NCBI RefSeq assembly: GCF_036634175.1
Contig: NZ_JAZIFX010000001.1
Span: 1,798,001-1,862,000, forward strand
DNA from: Streptomyces sp. P9-A2
GTDB taxonomy: Bacteria > Actinomycetota > Actinomycetes > Streptomycetales > Streptomycetaceae
Length of the DNA stretch: 64,000 bases
Direction: 5' to 3'
Each line of letters opens with the position of its first letter. Position 1 is the stretch's first letter. The translations under genes and the position numbers were made by a program. Shown piece after piece: positions 44,993 through 54,906 of this stretch. The notes below the pieces were generated by a model that was given only the letters and a program-made list of their open reading frames with translations, was not told the DNA's origin and made no database searches.

Positions 44993-47900
44993 GGGTCGCC
45001 GCCTCCATCATCTTCCGGTGGGTGTCGGGCTCGGAGAGCCCGGCTCGCTCGGCGGCGTCCTTGGCGGCGAGCACTGCCTGGTACGTGCTGGGGGTGATCT
45101 TGCTGAAGCGGGCGGCGCCTCCGTCGGGGCTGTCCCACTCGGCCAGCAGCTTGGCGGCGACGGTGGAGCCCGTCTCCTCCTGGTGCCGGCGCACCACGTC
45201 GTGCAGCCAGGCGCGGTCGGTGTCGTCGAGTTCGTGGACGGCGTCCAGGTGGCCGGGGTTGACGTTGTCCCGGTCGAGGTCGATGACGTAGGCGGTGCCG
45301 CCGGACATGCCGGCCGCGAAGTTGCGGCCGGTCTCGCCGAGGACGACCGCGTGACCGCCGGTCATGTACTCGCAGCCGTGGTCGCCGACGCCCTCGGAGA
45401 CGACCAGCGCGCCGGAGTTGCGGACGCAGAACCGTTCGCCGACCTTGCCGCGCAGGAACATCTCGCCGCCGGTGGCGCCGTAGGCGAGGGTGTTGCCCGC
45501 GATGACGCTGTACTCGGCGAGGTGGTCGGCGCCCCGGTCGGGGCGGACGACGATCCGGCCGCCGGAGAGGCCCTTGCCGACGTAGTCGTTGGCGTCGCCC
45601 TCCAGGCGCAGCGTGATGCCGCGCGGGACGAAGGCGCCGAAGGACTGGCCGGCGGAGCCGGTGAAGGTGATGTCGACGGTGTCGTCGGGCAGGCCCGCGC
45701 CGCCGAACTTCTTGGTCACCTCGTGGCCGAGCATGGTGCCGACCGTGCGGTTGATGTTGCGGATGGCGACCTGGGCGCGTACGGGCTGGGCCTCGGTCGC
45801 GCCGTCGGCGGCGAGTGCGTCGGCGGCGAGCTTGATCAGCTCGTTGTCGAGGGCCTTCGCCAGGCCGTGGTCCTGGGGGACGGTGTGGTGGCGGGCGGCG
45901 CCCTCGGGCAGTTCGGGCACGTGGAAGAGGGGGGCCAGGTCGAGGCCCTGTGCCTTCCAGTGGGTGACCGCGCGGGTGACGTCGAGGGCCTCGGCGTGGC
46001 CGACGGCCTCCTCGATGGAGCGGAAGCCGAGTTCGGCGAGGAGTTCGCGGACCTCTTCGGCGATGAACCGGAAGAAGTTCACGACGTGCTCGGCCTTGCC
46101 GGCGAACCGGTCGCGCAGGACCGGGTTCTGCGTGGCGATGCCGACCGGGCAGGTGTCCAGGTGGCAGACGCGCATCATGACGCAGCCGGAGACGACCAGC
46201 GGGGCGGTGGCGAAGCCGAACTCCTCGGCTCCGAGGAGGGCGGCGATCACCACGTCGCGGCCGGTCTTGAGCTGGCCGTCGGTCTGGACGACGATGCGGT
46301 CGCGCAGGCCGTTGAGCAGCAGGGTCTGCTGGGTCTCGGCGAGGCCGAGCTCCCAGGGTCCGCCGGCGTGCTTGAGCGAGGTCAGCGGGGAGGCGCCGGT
46401 GCCGCCGTCGTGGCCGGAGATGAGTACGACGTCGGCGTGGGCCTTGGAGACGCCCGCGGCGACGGTGCCGACGCCGACCTCGGAGACCAGCTTGACGTGG
46501 ATGCGCGCCTCGGGGTTGGCGTTCTTCAGGTCGTGGATGAGCTGGGCGAGGTCCTCGATGGAGTAGATGTCGTGGTGCGGCGGCGGGGAGATGAGGCCCA
46601 CACCGGGTGTCGAGTGACGCGTCCTGGCGATCCACGGGTAGACCTTGGGGCCGGGCAGCTGGCCGCCCTCGCCGGGCTTGGCGCCCTGGGCCATCTTGAT
46701 CTGGATGTCGTCCGCGTTGACCAGGTATTCGGAGGTCACGCCGAAGCGGCCGGAGGCGACCTGCTTGATGGCGGAGCGGCGGGCCGGGTCGTACAGGCGC
46801 TCCGGGTCCTCACCGCCCTCGCCGGTGTTCGACTTGCCGCCGAGCTGGTTCATGGCGATGGCGAGGGTCTCGTGCGCCTCCTGGGAGATGGAGCCGTACG
46901 ACATGGCGCCGGTGGAGAAGCGCTTGACGATCTCGGAGACCGGCTCGACCTCGTCGAGGGGGACGGGGGCCCGGCCGGAGGTGAGGCCGAAGAGCCCGCG
47001 GAGCGTCATCAGGCGCTCGGACTGCTCGTTGACGCGGCCGGTGTACTGCTTGAAGACGTCGTAGCGGCCGGAGCGCGTGGAGTGCTGGAGGCGGAAGACC
47101 GTCTCGGGGTCGAACAGGTGCGGTTCGCCCTCGCGGCGCCACTGGTACTCGCCGCCGATGTCGAGCGCGCGGTGCGCGGGGGCGATGCCGGTGGCGGGGT
47201 ACGCCTTGGCGTGGCGGGCGGCGACCTCCTTGGCGACGACGTCGAGGCCGACGCCGCCGATCTTGGTGGCGGTGCCGTGGAAGTACTTCTCGACGAAGGC
47301 CGCGTCGAGGCCGACGGCCTCGAAGACCTGGGCGCCTCGGTAGGAGGCGACGGTGGAGATGCCCATCTTGGACATGACCTTCAGGACGCCCTTGCCGAGG
47401 GCGTGGATCAGGTTGCGGATGGCCTTCTCGGACTCGATGCCGGGCAGGAAGGTGCCCGCGCGGACGAGGTCCTCGACGGACTCCATCGCCAGGTAGGGGT
47501 TGACCGCGGCGGCACCGAACCCGATGAGGAGGGCCACGTGGTGGACCTCGCGGACGTCTCCGGCCTCGACGAGGAGGCCCACCTGGGTGCGCTGCTTGGT
47601 GCGGATGAGGTGGTGGTGGACGGCCGAGGTGAGCAGCAGCGACGGGATCGGCGCGTGCTCGGCGTCGGAGTGCCGGTCGGACAGGACGATCAGGCGGGCG
47701 CCGTTGCCGATGGCGGCGTCGGCCTCGGCGCAGATCTCCTCGATGCGGGCGGCGAGGCTGTCGCCGCCGCCGGAGACCCGGTAGAGGCCGGAGAGGGTGG
47801 CGGCCTTGAACCCGGGCAGGTCACCGTCGGCGTTGACGTGGATGAGCTTGGCCAGCTCGTCGTTGTCGATGACGGGGAAGGGCAGGACGACGGTGCGGCA

Positions 47901-49706
47901 GGACGCGGCGTTCGGTTCGAGCAGGTTGCCCTGGGGGCCGAGCGCGCTGCGCAGGGAGGTGACGAGCTCTTCGCGGATCGCGTCCAGCGGCGGGTTGGTG
48001 ACCTGCGCGAACAGCTGGGTGAAGTAGTCGAAGAGGAGCCGGGGGCGTTCCGACAGGGCGGCGATCGGCGAGTCGGTGCCCATGGAGCCGATCGGCTCGG
48101 TGCCGGACTTGGCCATCGGGGCGAGCAGGACGCGCAGTTCCTCCTCGGTGTAGCCGAAGGTCTGCTGGCGGCGGGTGACCGAGGCGTGGGTGTGGACGAT
48201 GTGCTCGCGCTCGGGCAGGTCGGACAGCTCGATCTCGCCGGTTTCCAGCCACTGGGCGTAGGGGTGCTCGGCGGCGAGCTGGGCCTTGATCTCGTCGTCC
48301 TCGATGATGCGGTGTTCGGCGGTGTCGACGAGGAACATGCGGCCGGGCTGCAGGCGTCCCTTGCGGACGACCTTGGCGGGGTCGATGTCGAGGACGCCGA
48401 CCTCGGAGCCGAGGACGACGAGGCCGTCGTCGGTGACCCAGTAGCGGCCGGGGCGCAGGCCGTTGCGGTCGAGTACGGCGCCGACCTGGGTGCCGTCGGT
48501 GAAGGTGACGCAGGCGGGGCCGTCCCAGGGCTCCATCATCGTGGAGTGGTACTGGTAGAAGGCGCGGCGCGCGGGGTCCATCGAGCCGTGGTTCTCCCAC
48601 GCCTCGGGGATCATCATGAGCACCGAGTGCGGCAGGGAGCGCCCGCCGAGGTGCAGCAGTTCGAGGACCTCGTCGAAGGACGCCGAGTCGGAGGCGTCGG
48701 GGGTGCAGACGGGGAAGATCCGCTCGAGGCCGGCGGAGCCGCTGTGCCCACGGTCGGCGGAGCCGCTGTGCCCACGGTCGGCGGAGCCGCTGTGCCCACG
48801 GTCGGCGGAGCCGCTGTGCCCACGGTCGGCGGAGCCGCTGTGCCCACGGTCGGCGGAGCCGAACAGGTCGGAGGCCAGCTGGGACTCGCGGGCGCGCATC
48901 CAGTTGCGGTTGCCCTTGACGGTGTTGATCTCACCGTTGTGGGCGACGAAGCGGTAGGGGTGCGCGAGGGGCCACGACGGGAAGGTGTTCGTGGAGAACC
49001 GGGAGTGCACCAGCGCGAGCGCGGAGCCGAAGCGGCGGTCGGACAGGTCCGGGAAGAAGGGCTCGAGCTGACCGGTGGTGAGCATGCCCTTGTAGACGAT
49101 GGTCCGCGCGGACAGCGACGGGAAGTAGACGCCCGCCTCGCGCTCGGCGCGCTTGCGCAGCACGAAGACCGTGCGGTCGAGGTCGATGCCCTGGGACGTG
49201 TGGTCCGTGACGAAGATCTGGCGGAAGACCGGCATCGTGGAGCGGGCGGTGGCGCCGAGCAGGTCGGGCGCGACGGGCACCGTGCGCCAGCCGAGGACGG
49301 TCAGGCCCTCGGCGGCGGCGATCTCCTCGATGCGGGCGACGGCCTCGTCGGTGGCGTCCACGGGGAGGAAGGCGGTGCCGACGGCGTAGGCGCCGGCCTC
49401 GGGCAGTTCGAATCCGGCCACCTCGCGGAAGAAGGCGTCCGGGACCTGGGAGAGGATGCCCGCGCCGTCACCGGAGTCCGGCTCGGAGCCGGTGGCACCG
49501 CGGTGTTCCAGGTTGCGCAGGACGGTGAGTGCCTGCTCGACCAGGGTGTGAGACGCCTCGCCGGTGAGGGTGGCGACGAAGCCGACGCCGCAGGCGTCGT
49601 GCTCGTCGCGGGGGTCGTACATGCCCTGCGGAGCAGGGCGAGCATCCATGAAGGACCAGTTCTGGCCATGCGCGGGATGCTGGGACGGCTGGCGCGTCAT
49701 ACGCAT
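44985..49706 (-). CDS. gltB: Glutamate synthase large subunit with internal tandem repeat
   Basis: 1573-aa enzyme forming two glutamates from glutamine and 2-oxoglutarate. The glutamine amidotransferase Cys39 (DACGVGFVA) becomes the mature N-terminus after propeptide removal. The FMN/synthase domain includes [18 protein letters not shown] and the 3Fe-4S Cys block [19 protein letters not shown]. The C-terminal beta-helix ([11 protein letters not shown]) is present. An eight-residue unit (GSADRGHS) is repeated five times at about residues 286-325 in a loop that is short in relatives. ATG 49706 has GGAAGAG upstream. Confidence 0.96.
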   Translation of the reverse strand: MRMTRQPSQHPAHGQNWSFMDARPAPQGMYDPRDEHDACGVGFVATLTGEASHTLVEQALTVLRNLEHRGATGSEPDSGDGAGILSQVPDAFFREVAGFELPEAGAYAVGTAFLPVDATDEAVARIEEIAAAEGLTVLGWRTVPVAPDLLGATARSTMPVFRQIFVTDHTSQGIDLDRTVFVLRKRAEREAGVYFPSLSARTIVYKGMLTTGQLEPFFPDLSDRRFGSALALVHSRFSTNTFPSWPLAHPYRFVAHNGEINTVKGNRNWMRARESQLASDLFGSADRGHSGSADRGHSGSADRGHSGSADRGHSGSADRGHSGSAGLERIFPVCTPDASDSASFDEVLELLHLGGRSLPHSVLMMIPEAWENHGSMDPARRAFYQYHSTMMEPWDGPACVTFTDGTQVGAVLDRNGLRPGRYWVTDDGLVVLGSEVGVLDIDPAKVVRKGRLQPGRMFLVDTAEHRIIEDDEIKAQLAAEHPYAQWLETGEIELSDLPEREHIVHTHASVTRRQQTFGYTEEELRVLLAPMAKSGTEPIGSMGTDSPIAALSERPRLLFDYFTQLFAQVTNPPLDAIREELVTSLRSALGPQGNLLEPNAASCRTVVLPFPVIDNDELAKLIHVNADGDLPGFKAATLSGLYRVSGGGDSLAARIEEICAEADAAIGNGARLIVLSDRHSDAEHAPIPSLLLTSAVHHHLIRTKQRTQVGLLVEAGDVREVHHVALLIGFGAAAVNPYLAMESVEDLVRAGTFLPGIESEKAIRNLIHALGKGVLKVMSKMGISTVASYRGAQVFEAVGLDAAFVEKYFHGTATKIGGVGLDVVAKEVAARHAKAYPATGIAPAHRALDIGGEYQWRREGEPHLFDPETVFRLQHSTRSGRYDVFKQYTGRVNEQSERLMTLRGLFGLTSGRAPVPLDEVEPVSEIVKRFSTGAMSYGSISQEAHETLAIAMNQLGGKSNTGEGGEDPERLYDPARRSAIKQVASGRFGVTSEYLVNADDIQIKMAQGAKPGEGGQLPGPKVYPWIARTRHSTPGVGLISPPPHHDIYSIEDLAQLIHDLKNANPEARIHVKLVSEVGVGTVAAGVSKAHADVVLISGHDGGTGASPLTSLKHAGGPWELGLAETQQTLLLNGLRDRIVVQTDGQLKTGRDVVIAALLGAEEFGFATAPLVVSGCVMMRVCHLDTCPVGIATQNPVLRDRFAGKAEHVVNFFRFIAEEVRELLAELGFRSIEEAVGHAEALDVTRAVTHWKAQGLDLAPLFHVPELPEGAARHHTVPQDHGLAKALDNELIKLAADALAADGATEAQPVRAQVAIRNINRTVGTMLGHEVTKKFGGAGLPDDTVDITFTGSAGQSFGAFVPRGITLRLEGDANDYVGKGLSGGRIVVRPDRGADHLAEYSVIAGNTLAYGATGGEMFLRGKVGERFCVRNSGALVVSEGVGDHGCEYMTGGHAVVLGETGRNFAAGMSGGTAYVIDLDRDNVNPGHLDAVHELDDTDRAWLHDVVRRHQEETGSTVAAKLLAEWDSPDGGAARFSKITPSTYQAVLAAKDAAERAGLSEPDTHRKMMEAATHG
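48731..48860. repeat. 24-bp tandem repeat (5.4 copies) inside gltB
   Basis: Five perfect 24-bp units start at 48731, 48755, 48779, 48803 and 48827, then ten bases of a sixth. 24 bp equals eight codons, so copy-number change keeps the frame. Confidence 0.97.
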
Positions 49707-49774
49707 CGGCTCTTCCCGTCGTCGTCATGTGGCATGTGCAAAGTGCCGAGGGACGACGCTGGCCCTCTGCGTGA

Positions 49775-49792
49775 CTGCAAAATTTCGTGCAG
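49775..49792. promoter_or_regulatory. Operator-like palindrome at the gltB start site
   Basis: CTGCA-N8-TGCAG with inner AAATTT, at or just after the predicted gltB -10 box. It would place a repressor on the transcription start. Confidence 0.5.
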
Positions 49793-49819
49793 ATTACACG
49801 ATGGCCCGGTTCCCGGTAA
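49791..49819 (-). promoter_or_regulatory. Probable gltBD promoter
   Basis: On the minus strand TTACCG (49819-49814) and TAATCT (49796-49791) are 17 bp apart. A leader of about 75 nt would follow. Confidence 0.5.
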
Positions 49820-50178
49820 GCGGGATTTTCCGTTCCGTCATGTGGACACCATGCAGGTCGCTTCGGGGATTCCGCGCCTGACGGGGAGAAGCTGGGGGAC
49901 CGTGGCGGGCAGATCGATGTCCGTCGGTCCGGTGGCGGGGCCGGGCTTCTTCACCCACTCCCGCGGCTGCGTCGTGAGCCTCGTCGCTCATGGCGCTTTC
50001 GGCTCATGCCCCGTCGTCACGCGCTCGAAACCAACGAGTAACGGCTACTTGCGCGGTCCCTCGTACGGAAGCGGAGCCGAAGCGTCGGTGCCGCTCGTCC
50101 GCGCCGGGGCGCCGGGCCGGTGCCCCGGTCCGGGGCAGCCGTGTGGGGCCGTTCCGGGCCGGACCGTTCCGAGCCGGG
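49820..50178. other. Intergenic, no secure gene
   Basis: Between gltB and the VIT-like gene. A 65-codon frame (49991-49794, minus) has only a weak SD and no recognisable family. I see nothing else but GC-rich short repeats. Confidence 0.4.
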
Positions 50179-50910
50179 TCATCCTATGGCCGTTCCGAAC
50201 CATGTGCCCAGAGCGTATGTCACGCCGGCTGCCGCGCCACCGAGGGCGAGCTGTCGCAGACCGCTGTACCACCAGGTCCGCGCGGTCACCTTGGCGACCA
50301 GCGCGCCACACAGGAAGAGCCCCAGCAGCGCCAGCAGCACGGCGGGCCACAGCGTGCTCGCGCCGAGCAGGTACGGCAGTACGGGGAGCAGCGCGCCGAG
50401 CGCGAAGGCTCCGAAGCTCGAGACCGCGGCCACGGTGGGGGAGGGGAGGTCGCCGGGGTCGATCCCCAGTTCCTCGCGGGCGTGGATCTCCAGCGCCTGC
50501 TCGGGGTCCCGCGACAGCTGCCGGGCCACCTCGGCGGCGAGCTCCGGCTCGACGCCCCGGGCCTCGTAGAGGGCGGCGAGTTCGGCCTCCTCGTCCTTGG
50601 GGTGCTTGTGCAGCTCGCGTCGCTCGACATCCAGTTCGGCCTCGACGAGCTCGCGCTGGGAGGCGACGGAGGTGTACTCGCCGGCGGCCATGGAGAAGGC
50701 GCCGGCCGCGAGGCCCGCGAGGCCCGTGATGACGATGGTCTGCTGTCCGACCGAGCCGCCGGCCACGCCGGTCATCAGCGCGAGGTTGGAGACCAGGCCG
50801 TCCATCGCACCGAACACGGCCGGTCGCAGCCAGCCGCCGTTGACATCGCGGTGCGTGTGGTTGTCGCGGTGCGCCTCGTGCAGCGTCGCCTCGGTGTCGA
50901 TGATCGCCAT
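50179..50910 (-). CDS. VIT1/CCC1-type metal transporter
   Basis: 243-aa membrane protein. An N-terminal helix WLRPAVFGAMDGLVSNLALM, then GLAGLAAGAFSMAAGEYTSV, a cytosolic metal-binding helical domain rich in Glu (about 85-150, ELVEAELDVERRELHKHPKD), and two or three C-terminal helices match the vacuolar iron/manganese transporter family. It likely exports or sequesters iron or manganese. ATG 50910 follows GGGGGAC. A dyad GTTC-N7-GAAC at 50989-51003, within a repeated GTTC tract (from 50978), is a possible metal-responsive operator upstream. Confidence 0.9.
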   Translation of the reverse strand: MAIIDTEATLHEAHRDNHTHRDVNGGWLRPAVFGAMDGLVSNLALMTGVAGGSVGQQTIVITGLAGLAAGAFSMAAGEYTSVASQRELVEAELDVERRELHKHPKDEEAELAALYEARGVEPELAAEVARQLSRDPEQALEIHAREELGIDPGDLPSPTVAAVSSFGAFALGALLPVLPYLLGASTLWPAVLLALLGLFLCGALVAKVTARTWWYSGLRQLALGGAAAGVTYALGTWFGTAIG

Positions 50911-50977
50911 GCCGTCCCCCAGGGAGTTCGCGAAAGCGCCTGCAGAGCCGACGTCCCCGATGGCGGCCGCAGACCTC

Positions 50978-51003
50978 GTTCTAGACAAGTTCTACTTTTG
51001 AAC
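50978..51003. promoter_or_regulatory. GTTC/GAAC repeat upstream of the VIT-like gene
   Basis: GTTC occurs at 50978 and 50989, and GAAC at 51000-51003, giving the inverted pair GTTC-N7-GAAC inside an A/T-rich patch about 70-95 bp from the VIT start. It might be a Fur-family or other metal-regulator site. Inference only. Confidence 0.35.
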
Positions 51004-51133
51004 AACACCCAATCTATGCTTCCTCATTCCCTTCCGCCAGCAAGGAAAGGCTGGGCTAACCTGCGGTTTTGTCGATTCCGCCGCTCGCCTGCGGGAGGGC
51101 CCGCGCAGATGTCGACCGGGTGACACCGGGGCC

Positions 51134-51157
51134 TGTGAGGCTGCACCGGACCTCACA
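51134..51157. promoter_or_regulatory. Inverted repeat upstream of the ADP-ribosylglycohydrolase operon
   Basis: TGTGAGG-N10-CCTCACA, 63 nt before the first operon gene. It could be an operator or leader hairpin. Flanked by two ACACCGGGG direct repeats. Confidence 0.5.
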
Positions 51158-51219
51158 CCGGGGACAGTTCCGCAAAGGGCTTCGCGCCTCTCGGGGCGCC
51201 CCTGAGAGGAGAGCCGCGT

Positions 51220-52245
51220 ATGGCATCGACCGCCTGCATCCCCTCTGCCCCGGCGCCCGGGGGCTCCCTCGGGCTCCGCGAACGGGCACGCGGCGCGCTG
51301 CTCGGCCTGGCCGTCGGCGACGCTCTGGGCGCCCCGGCCGAGAATTTGAAACCCTCCGAGATCCGCGCCCGGTGGGGCCGCATCACGGGATACGTGGCGG
51401 AGCACCCCGCGGGCACGGACGACACCGAGTACGCGATCCTGTCCGGCCTGCTGCTGGCCCGGCACGGATCGGCGCTCACCCCGGCGCAGGTCGGAGCGGC
51501 CTGGCACGAATGGATCGCGGACCGCGCCGAGGGGCGGTTCCGGGGCGCCGGATTCAGTGAGCGCGGCACCCTGGAGAACCTCCGCCGGGGGCTGGCCGCC
51601 CCCGTCTCCGCCCAGCACCGTCACGCCTGGAGCGACGGGCTGGCGATGCGGGCGGCGCCGCACGGCGTCTTCGCGGCCGGCCGCCCCGCCGAGGCCGCCC
51701 GGCTGGCCGCGATCGACGGCTCGGTCAGTCACGACGGCGAGGGCATCTACGGAGGCCAGGCGGTCGCGGCAGGCGTGGCGGCGGCGATGGCCGGGGCGCC
51801 GGTGGTCACCGTCGTGGCCACCGCGCTGGCCCTGGTGCCGGAGGACTCCTGGACCGCCCGTTCCCTGCGCCGCGCCGTCACCGTGGCCCACCGGGGCGAA
51901 CGCGCGATCCGTTCCGCGGTAGTGATCGGCGGCTACCCCTGGACCGACCTGGCCCCCGAGGCCGTCGCCCTCGCCTTCGGCGCGTACGCGGCGGCGGACG
52001 GGGACTTCGAACAGACGGTGCTGACGGCCGTCAACATGGGCCGCGACGCGGACACCACCGCGGCGGTGGCGGGCGCCCTCGCGGGCGCGACCCTGGGCGC
52101 CGCCGCGATCCCGCAGGCCTGGGCGGCCGCGATCGGACCGGCCCGCGGCAGCTGCCTCCCCGCGATGGCGGGCCATCACGTCCTGGACATCGCGGACCTG
52201 CTCACTCCGGCACCGGCCGACAACCCCGCGGAGGCCCCGTCATGA
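51220..52245 (+). CDS. ADP-ribosylglycohydrolase family protein (ARH copy 1)
   Basis: 341-aa DraG/ARH-fold protein. GLAVGDALGAPAEN starts the fold, GTDDTE (66-70) gives metal ligands Asp67-Asp68-Thr69, and NMGRDADTTAAVAGALAG has Asp276, Asp278 and Thr279. All metal ligands for a binuclear Mg site are present, so it is probably active in cleaving an N- or O-linked ADP-ribose or a related glycoside. ATG 51220 follows GAGAGGAGAG. First of six tightly packed genes. It overlaps the next by ATGA. Confidence 0.9.
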   Translation: MASTACIPSAPAPGGSLGLRERARGALLGLAVGDALGAPAENLKPSEIRARWGRITGYVAEHPAGTDDTEYAILSGLLLARHGSALTPAQVGAAWHEWIADRAEGRFRGAGFSERGTLENLRRGLAAPVSAQHRHAWSDGLAMRAAPHGVFAAGRPAEAARLAAIDGSVSHDGEGIYGGQAVAAGVAAAMAGAPVVTVVATALALVPEDSWTARSLRRAVTVAHRGERAIRSAVVIGGYPWTDLAPEAVALAFGAYAAADGDFEQTVLTAVNMGRDADTTAAVAGALAGATLGAAAIPQAWAAAIGPARGSCLPAMAGHHVLDIADLLTPAPADNPAEAPS

Positions 52246-53717
52246 CCCTCTCCCCACCGGCGACGGCACCCCCATCCACACCACGGGACCGACCGCCGGA
52301 ACATCCCCCGGCGTCCCCCGCCGAAAACCCCCCGCCGAGACCGCCCCCGCCCGGCCACGGGCCCCGTCCGCCCGACACGACCGCGCCCCGCCCTCCTGAA
52401 GCCGCTCCCGGGGCCGCCGACGGTGCGACAGCCCCACCGGGGCCACCCGCACCCGCACCCGCACCCGCACCCGCCCATGGAACCCGCCCGGGTGGTGCGG
52501 AGCGGAAACGCCGGGCCGAAGGCGAAGCCGAGGCTTCCGGCGACCGCCGGTCCGGGTCCGGCGACCACCGGCCCGCGACAGTACCCCTCACCCCGCCGCC
52601 GCAGGCACCCCGTATCGAGGGCCTCCTCCTCGGCCTCGCCGCCGGAGACGCCGCCGGCTGGCCCGCGGCACGCCACCGCGCCGCCCGGATGCCCGAGTGG
52701 ACCCGGCGCCTCACCCGGGAGCTGGACACCTTCGCCGAGCAGAACGCGACCACCACCCTCCCCGTGCCCATCGCCCTCAACCAGCCCCCGGGCCCCCTGC
52801 GCCTGGGTCCCTCCGACGACGCCGAGTGGGCGGTGTTCGCCGCCGAGGCGGTCCTGCGGGCCGGCGACGACGGCGCGCTCGGCGACCTGAGCCGCGAACG
52901 CCGCACCCGGGCCGCCATCGACCTCACCTGGAACGCCATGGCCGGTGAGGTCGCCGCGGCCGCGGAACGCGCGCCCGAGATCGAGTCGGCCGTCCTGCCC
53001 CTGCGCGCCCGCATCTCCGTACGGGCCGGACTCGGCAACCTCGCCACCGGCCTGCGTCCGCCCGCCACCGGCCACGACAACCCGCACTACTTCGACGACG
53101 CGGCCTGCGTACGGGCCTGTGTCCTGGCCGTGGCCCACCCCGGCGACCCCGAGGGCGCCGCCGCGCTCGCCGAGTTCGACGCCCGCTACACCCAGGACGG
53201 CGACGGGGTGCACGGCGCCCGCGCGATGGCCGCCGCCATCGCCCTCGCGCTGGCCGGCGCGGACGTCGGGGCATGCGTGGCGGCCGCGGTGGCCGAGTTG
53301 CCCGAGGAGACGGAGATCGGCCGCAACGCCCGGCACGCGCTGCGGCTCGCCGCGGACATCGACGGCGCCTTCGCCCTCGTACCGCTCCTGGAGCACCAGA
53401 TCGTCGACCACGTCTACAGCTACGGCATCGCCGCTGCCGAGACCGTCCCCGTGGCTCTCGCGCTGGCCACCGCCTCGCACGGCCGGATGGTGGAGGCGGT
53501 GCCCGCGGCGGCCTGTCTCTCCCGGGTCGCGGACTCCGCCCCCGCCCTCGTCGGCGCGCTGACCGGCGCGCTCGGCGGCGGCGCGGCGATCCCCGAGTCC
53601 TGGCGGGAGAGCTGCCGCATCCTCTCCGGCTGCACGCTTCCCCGGCTCACCGGCACCGACCTGGTGGAACTCGCCGGGCTCCTGGAAGCCGCACAACCGC
53701 CTCCCCCCGGAGGATGA
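52242..53717 (+). CDS. ADP-ribosylglycohydrolase family protein with degenerate metal site (ARH copy 2)
   Basis: 491-aa protein. The first 125 residues are a Pro-rich disordered leader. The ARH fold follows (GLLLGLAAGDAAGWPAAR). The DDT motif reads DDAE (192-195) and the C-terminal D-x-D-T motif is lost, reading RVADSAPALVG at about 429-439. Catalysis by the standard mechanism is therefore doubtful. It may be a binding or regulatory partner of its neighbours. ATG 52242 overlaps copy 1. Confidence 0.85.
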   Translation: MTLSPPATAPPSTPRDRPPEHPPASPAENPPPRPPPPGHGPRPPDTTAPRPPEAAPGAADGATAPPGPPAPAPAPAPAHGTRPGGAERKRRAEGEAEASGDRRSGSGDHRPATVPLTPPPQAPRIEGLLLGLAAGDAAGWPAARHRAARMPEWTRRLTRELDTFAEQNATTTLPVPIALNQPPGPLRLGPSDDAEWAVFAAEAVLRAGDDGALGDLSRERRTRAAIDLTWNAMAGEVAAAAERAPEIESAVLPLRARISVRAGLGNLATGLRPPATGHDNPHYFDDAACVRACVLAVAHPGDPEGAAALAEFDARYTQDGDGVHGARAMAAAIALALAGADVGACVAAAVAELPEETEIGRNARHALRLAADIDGAFALVPLLEHQIVDHVYSYGIAAAETVPVALALATASHGRMVEAVPAAACLSRVADSAPALVGALTGALGGGAAIPESWRESCRILSGCTLPRLTGTDLVELAGLLEAAQPPPPGG

Positions 53718-53724
53718 TTCGGGC

Positions 53725-54906
53725 ATGACGCTCAAAGAGCACGAAAAGCGGGTTCGGGGTGCCTCCCTGGACGAACGGTTCACCGGCGCGCTGGTGGGAG
53801 CCGCCGTCGGCGACGCGCTCGGCGGCCCCGTCGAGGGGTACTCCCCCGAGCAGATCGTCGAGCGCCACGGCGGCCGTGTCCACGGCGTCGTCGGCCCCTG
53901 GAACGGTGACGCCTGGCGCACCGCCCGTCCGATCGCCCCGTACCACAAGGGCGACGGCCACGTCACCGACGACACCCTCATGACGCACGCCCTGGTCCGG
54001 GTGTACGCGCGGGTCCGGGGCCATCTGGACGCCCACGCCGTCGCCGACCACCTGGTCCCGGACCTGATGACGCACCCGCGCTGGATCCCGGAGCTGGAGG
54101 CGGAGGCGCTCCTGCTGCAGCGGGTCTTCCTCGCGGAGAAGTGGCTGGTGGCCCGGATCCACTACGGCCACGTCGATCCGCGCGAGGCGGGCGTCGGCAA
54201 CATCGTCAACTGTGGTGCCGCGATGTACATGGCCCCGGTCGGCCTGGTCAACGCGGCCCACCCGGCGGGCGCCTACGCCGAGGCGCTGGACGTCGCGGGA
54301 GCCCACCAGTCGTCGTACGGCCGGGAGGCGGCCGGTGTTCTCGCCGCGGCGGTGGCGGCGGCGTGCGCGCCGGGAGCGACACCGGACTCGGTCGTCACCG
54401 CCTGTCTGTCCCTGGCGAAGGACGGCACGCGGACGGCGATCGAGCGGGTCTGCGAAGTGGCGTCCCGCCATACGGAGTTCGAGTCCGCGTTGCGCCCGCT
54501 GCGGGAGGCGGTGGCCCCGTACGACAGCGTGGGTCCCGACTACCGCGCTCCGTCGCTGGGTGCCCGCCGTCCCTCAAGGCTGCACGCGATCGAGGAACTC
54601 CCGGTCGCGCTGGGCATGGTGGTGGTGGCCGGCGGCGACTTCCGGCACGCGGTGCTGGGCGCGGTGAACTACGGCAGGGACTGCGACTCCATCGCCACGA
54701 TGGCCGGTGCCGTGGCGGGTGCCCTCGGTTCGCCGGTTCCCGAGGACTGGGCGAAGACCGTGGCGGAGGCCAGCCGTCTCGACCTCCTGGAACCCGCGGC
54801 CACGCTGACGGAGGTGGCCCGCGAGGTCTTCGCACGCGATGTGTCCCGACGCCGCTCGCACGAAAGGGCGTTCGCCGAGCTGGGGGGCCCGGAATGCTCC
54901 GACTGA
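53725..54906 (+). CDS. ADP-ribosylglycohydrolase family protein (ARH copy 3)
   Basis: 393-aa protein with intact motifs: GALVGAAVGDALGGPVEGYS, TDDTLMTH (81-88) and NYGRDCDSIATMAGAVAG (Asp319, Asp321). An insert between these (about 90-200) includes HYGHVDPREAGVGNIVNCGA, also seen in ARH proteins acting on small-molecule ADP-ribosides. ATG 53725 has CCGGAGG upstream. The 3' end overlaps copy 4 by 13 bp. Probably an active hydrolase. Confidence 0.9.
   Translation: MTLKEHEKRVRGASLDERFTGALVGAAVGDALGGPVEGYSPEQIVERHGGRVHGVVGPWNGDAWRTARPIAPYHKGDGHVTDDTLMTHALVRVYARVRGHLDAHAVADHLVPDLMTHPRWIPELEAEALLLQRVFLAEKWLVARIHYGHVDPREAGVGNIVNCGAAMYMAPVGLVNAAHPAGAYAEALDVAGAHQSSYGREAAGVLAAAVAAACAPGATPDSVVTACLSLAKDGTRTAIERVCEVASRHTEFESALRPLREAVAPYDSVGPDYRAPSLGARRPSRLHAIEELPVALGMVVVAGGDFRHAVLGAVNYGRDCDSIATMAGAVAGALGSPVPEDWAKTVAEASRLDLLEPAATLTEVAREVFARDVSRRRSHERAFAELGGPECSD

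Noticed and set aside
49794..49991. A 65-codon minus-strand frame upstream of gltB
   Set aside because: Weak SD, no recognisable family, and it runs over the likely gltB promoter. Probably chance.
44799..50729. A 1976-codon plus-strand open frame antisense to gltB and the VIT-like gene
   Set aside because: It is the shadow of high-GC coding sequence on the other strand. Composition is Gly/Val/Asp-rich without domains, and gltB and the transporter are unmistakable.
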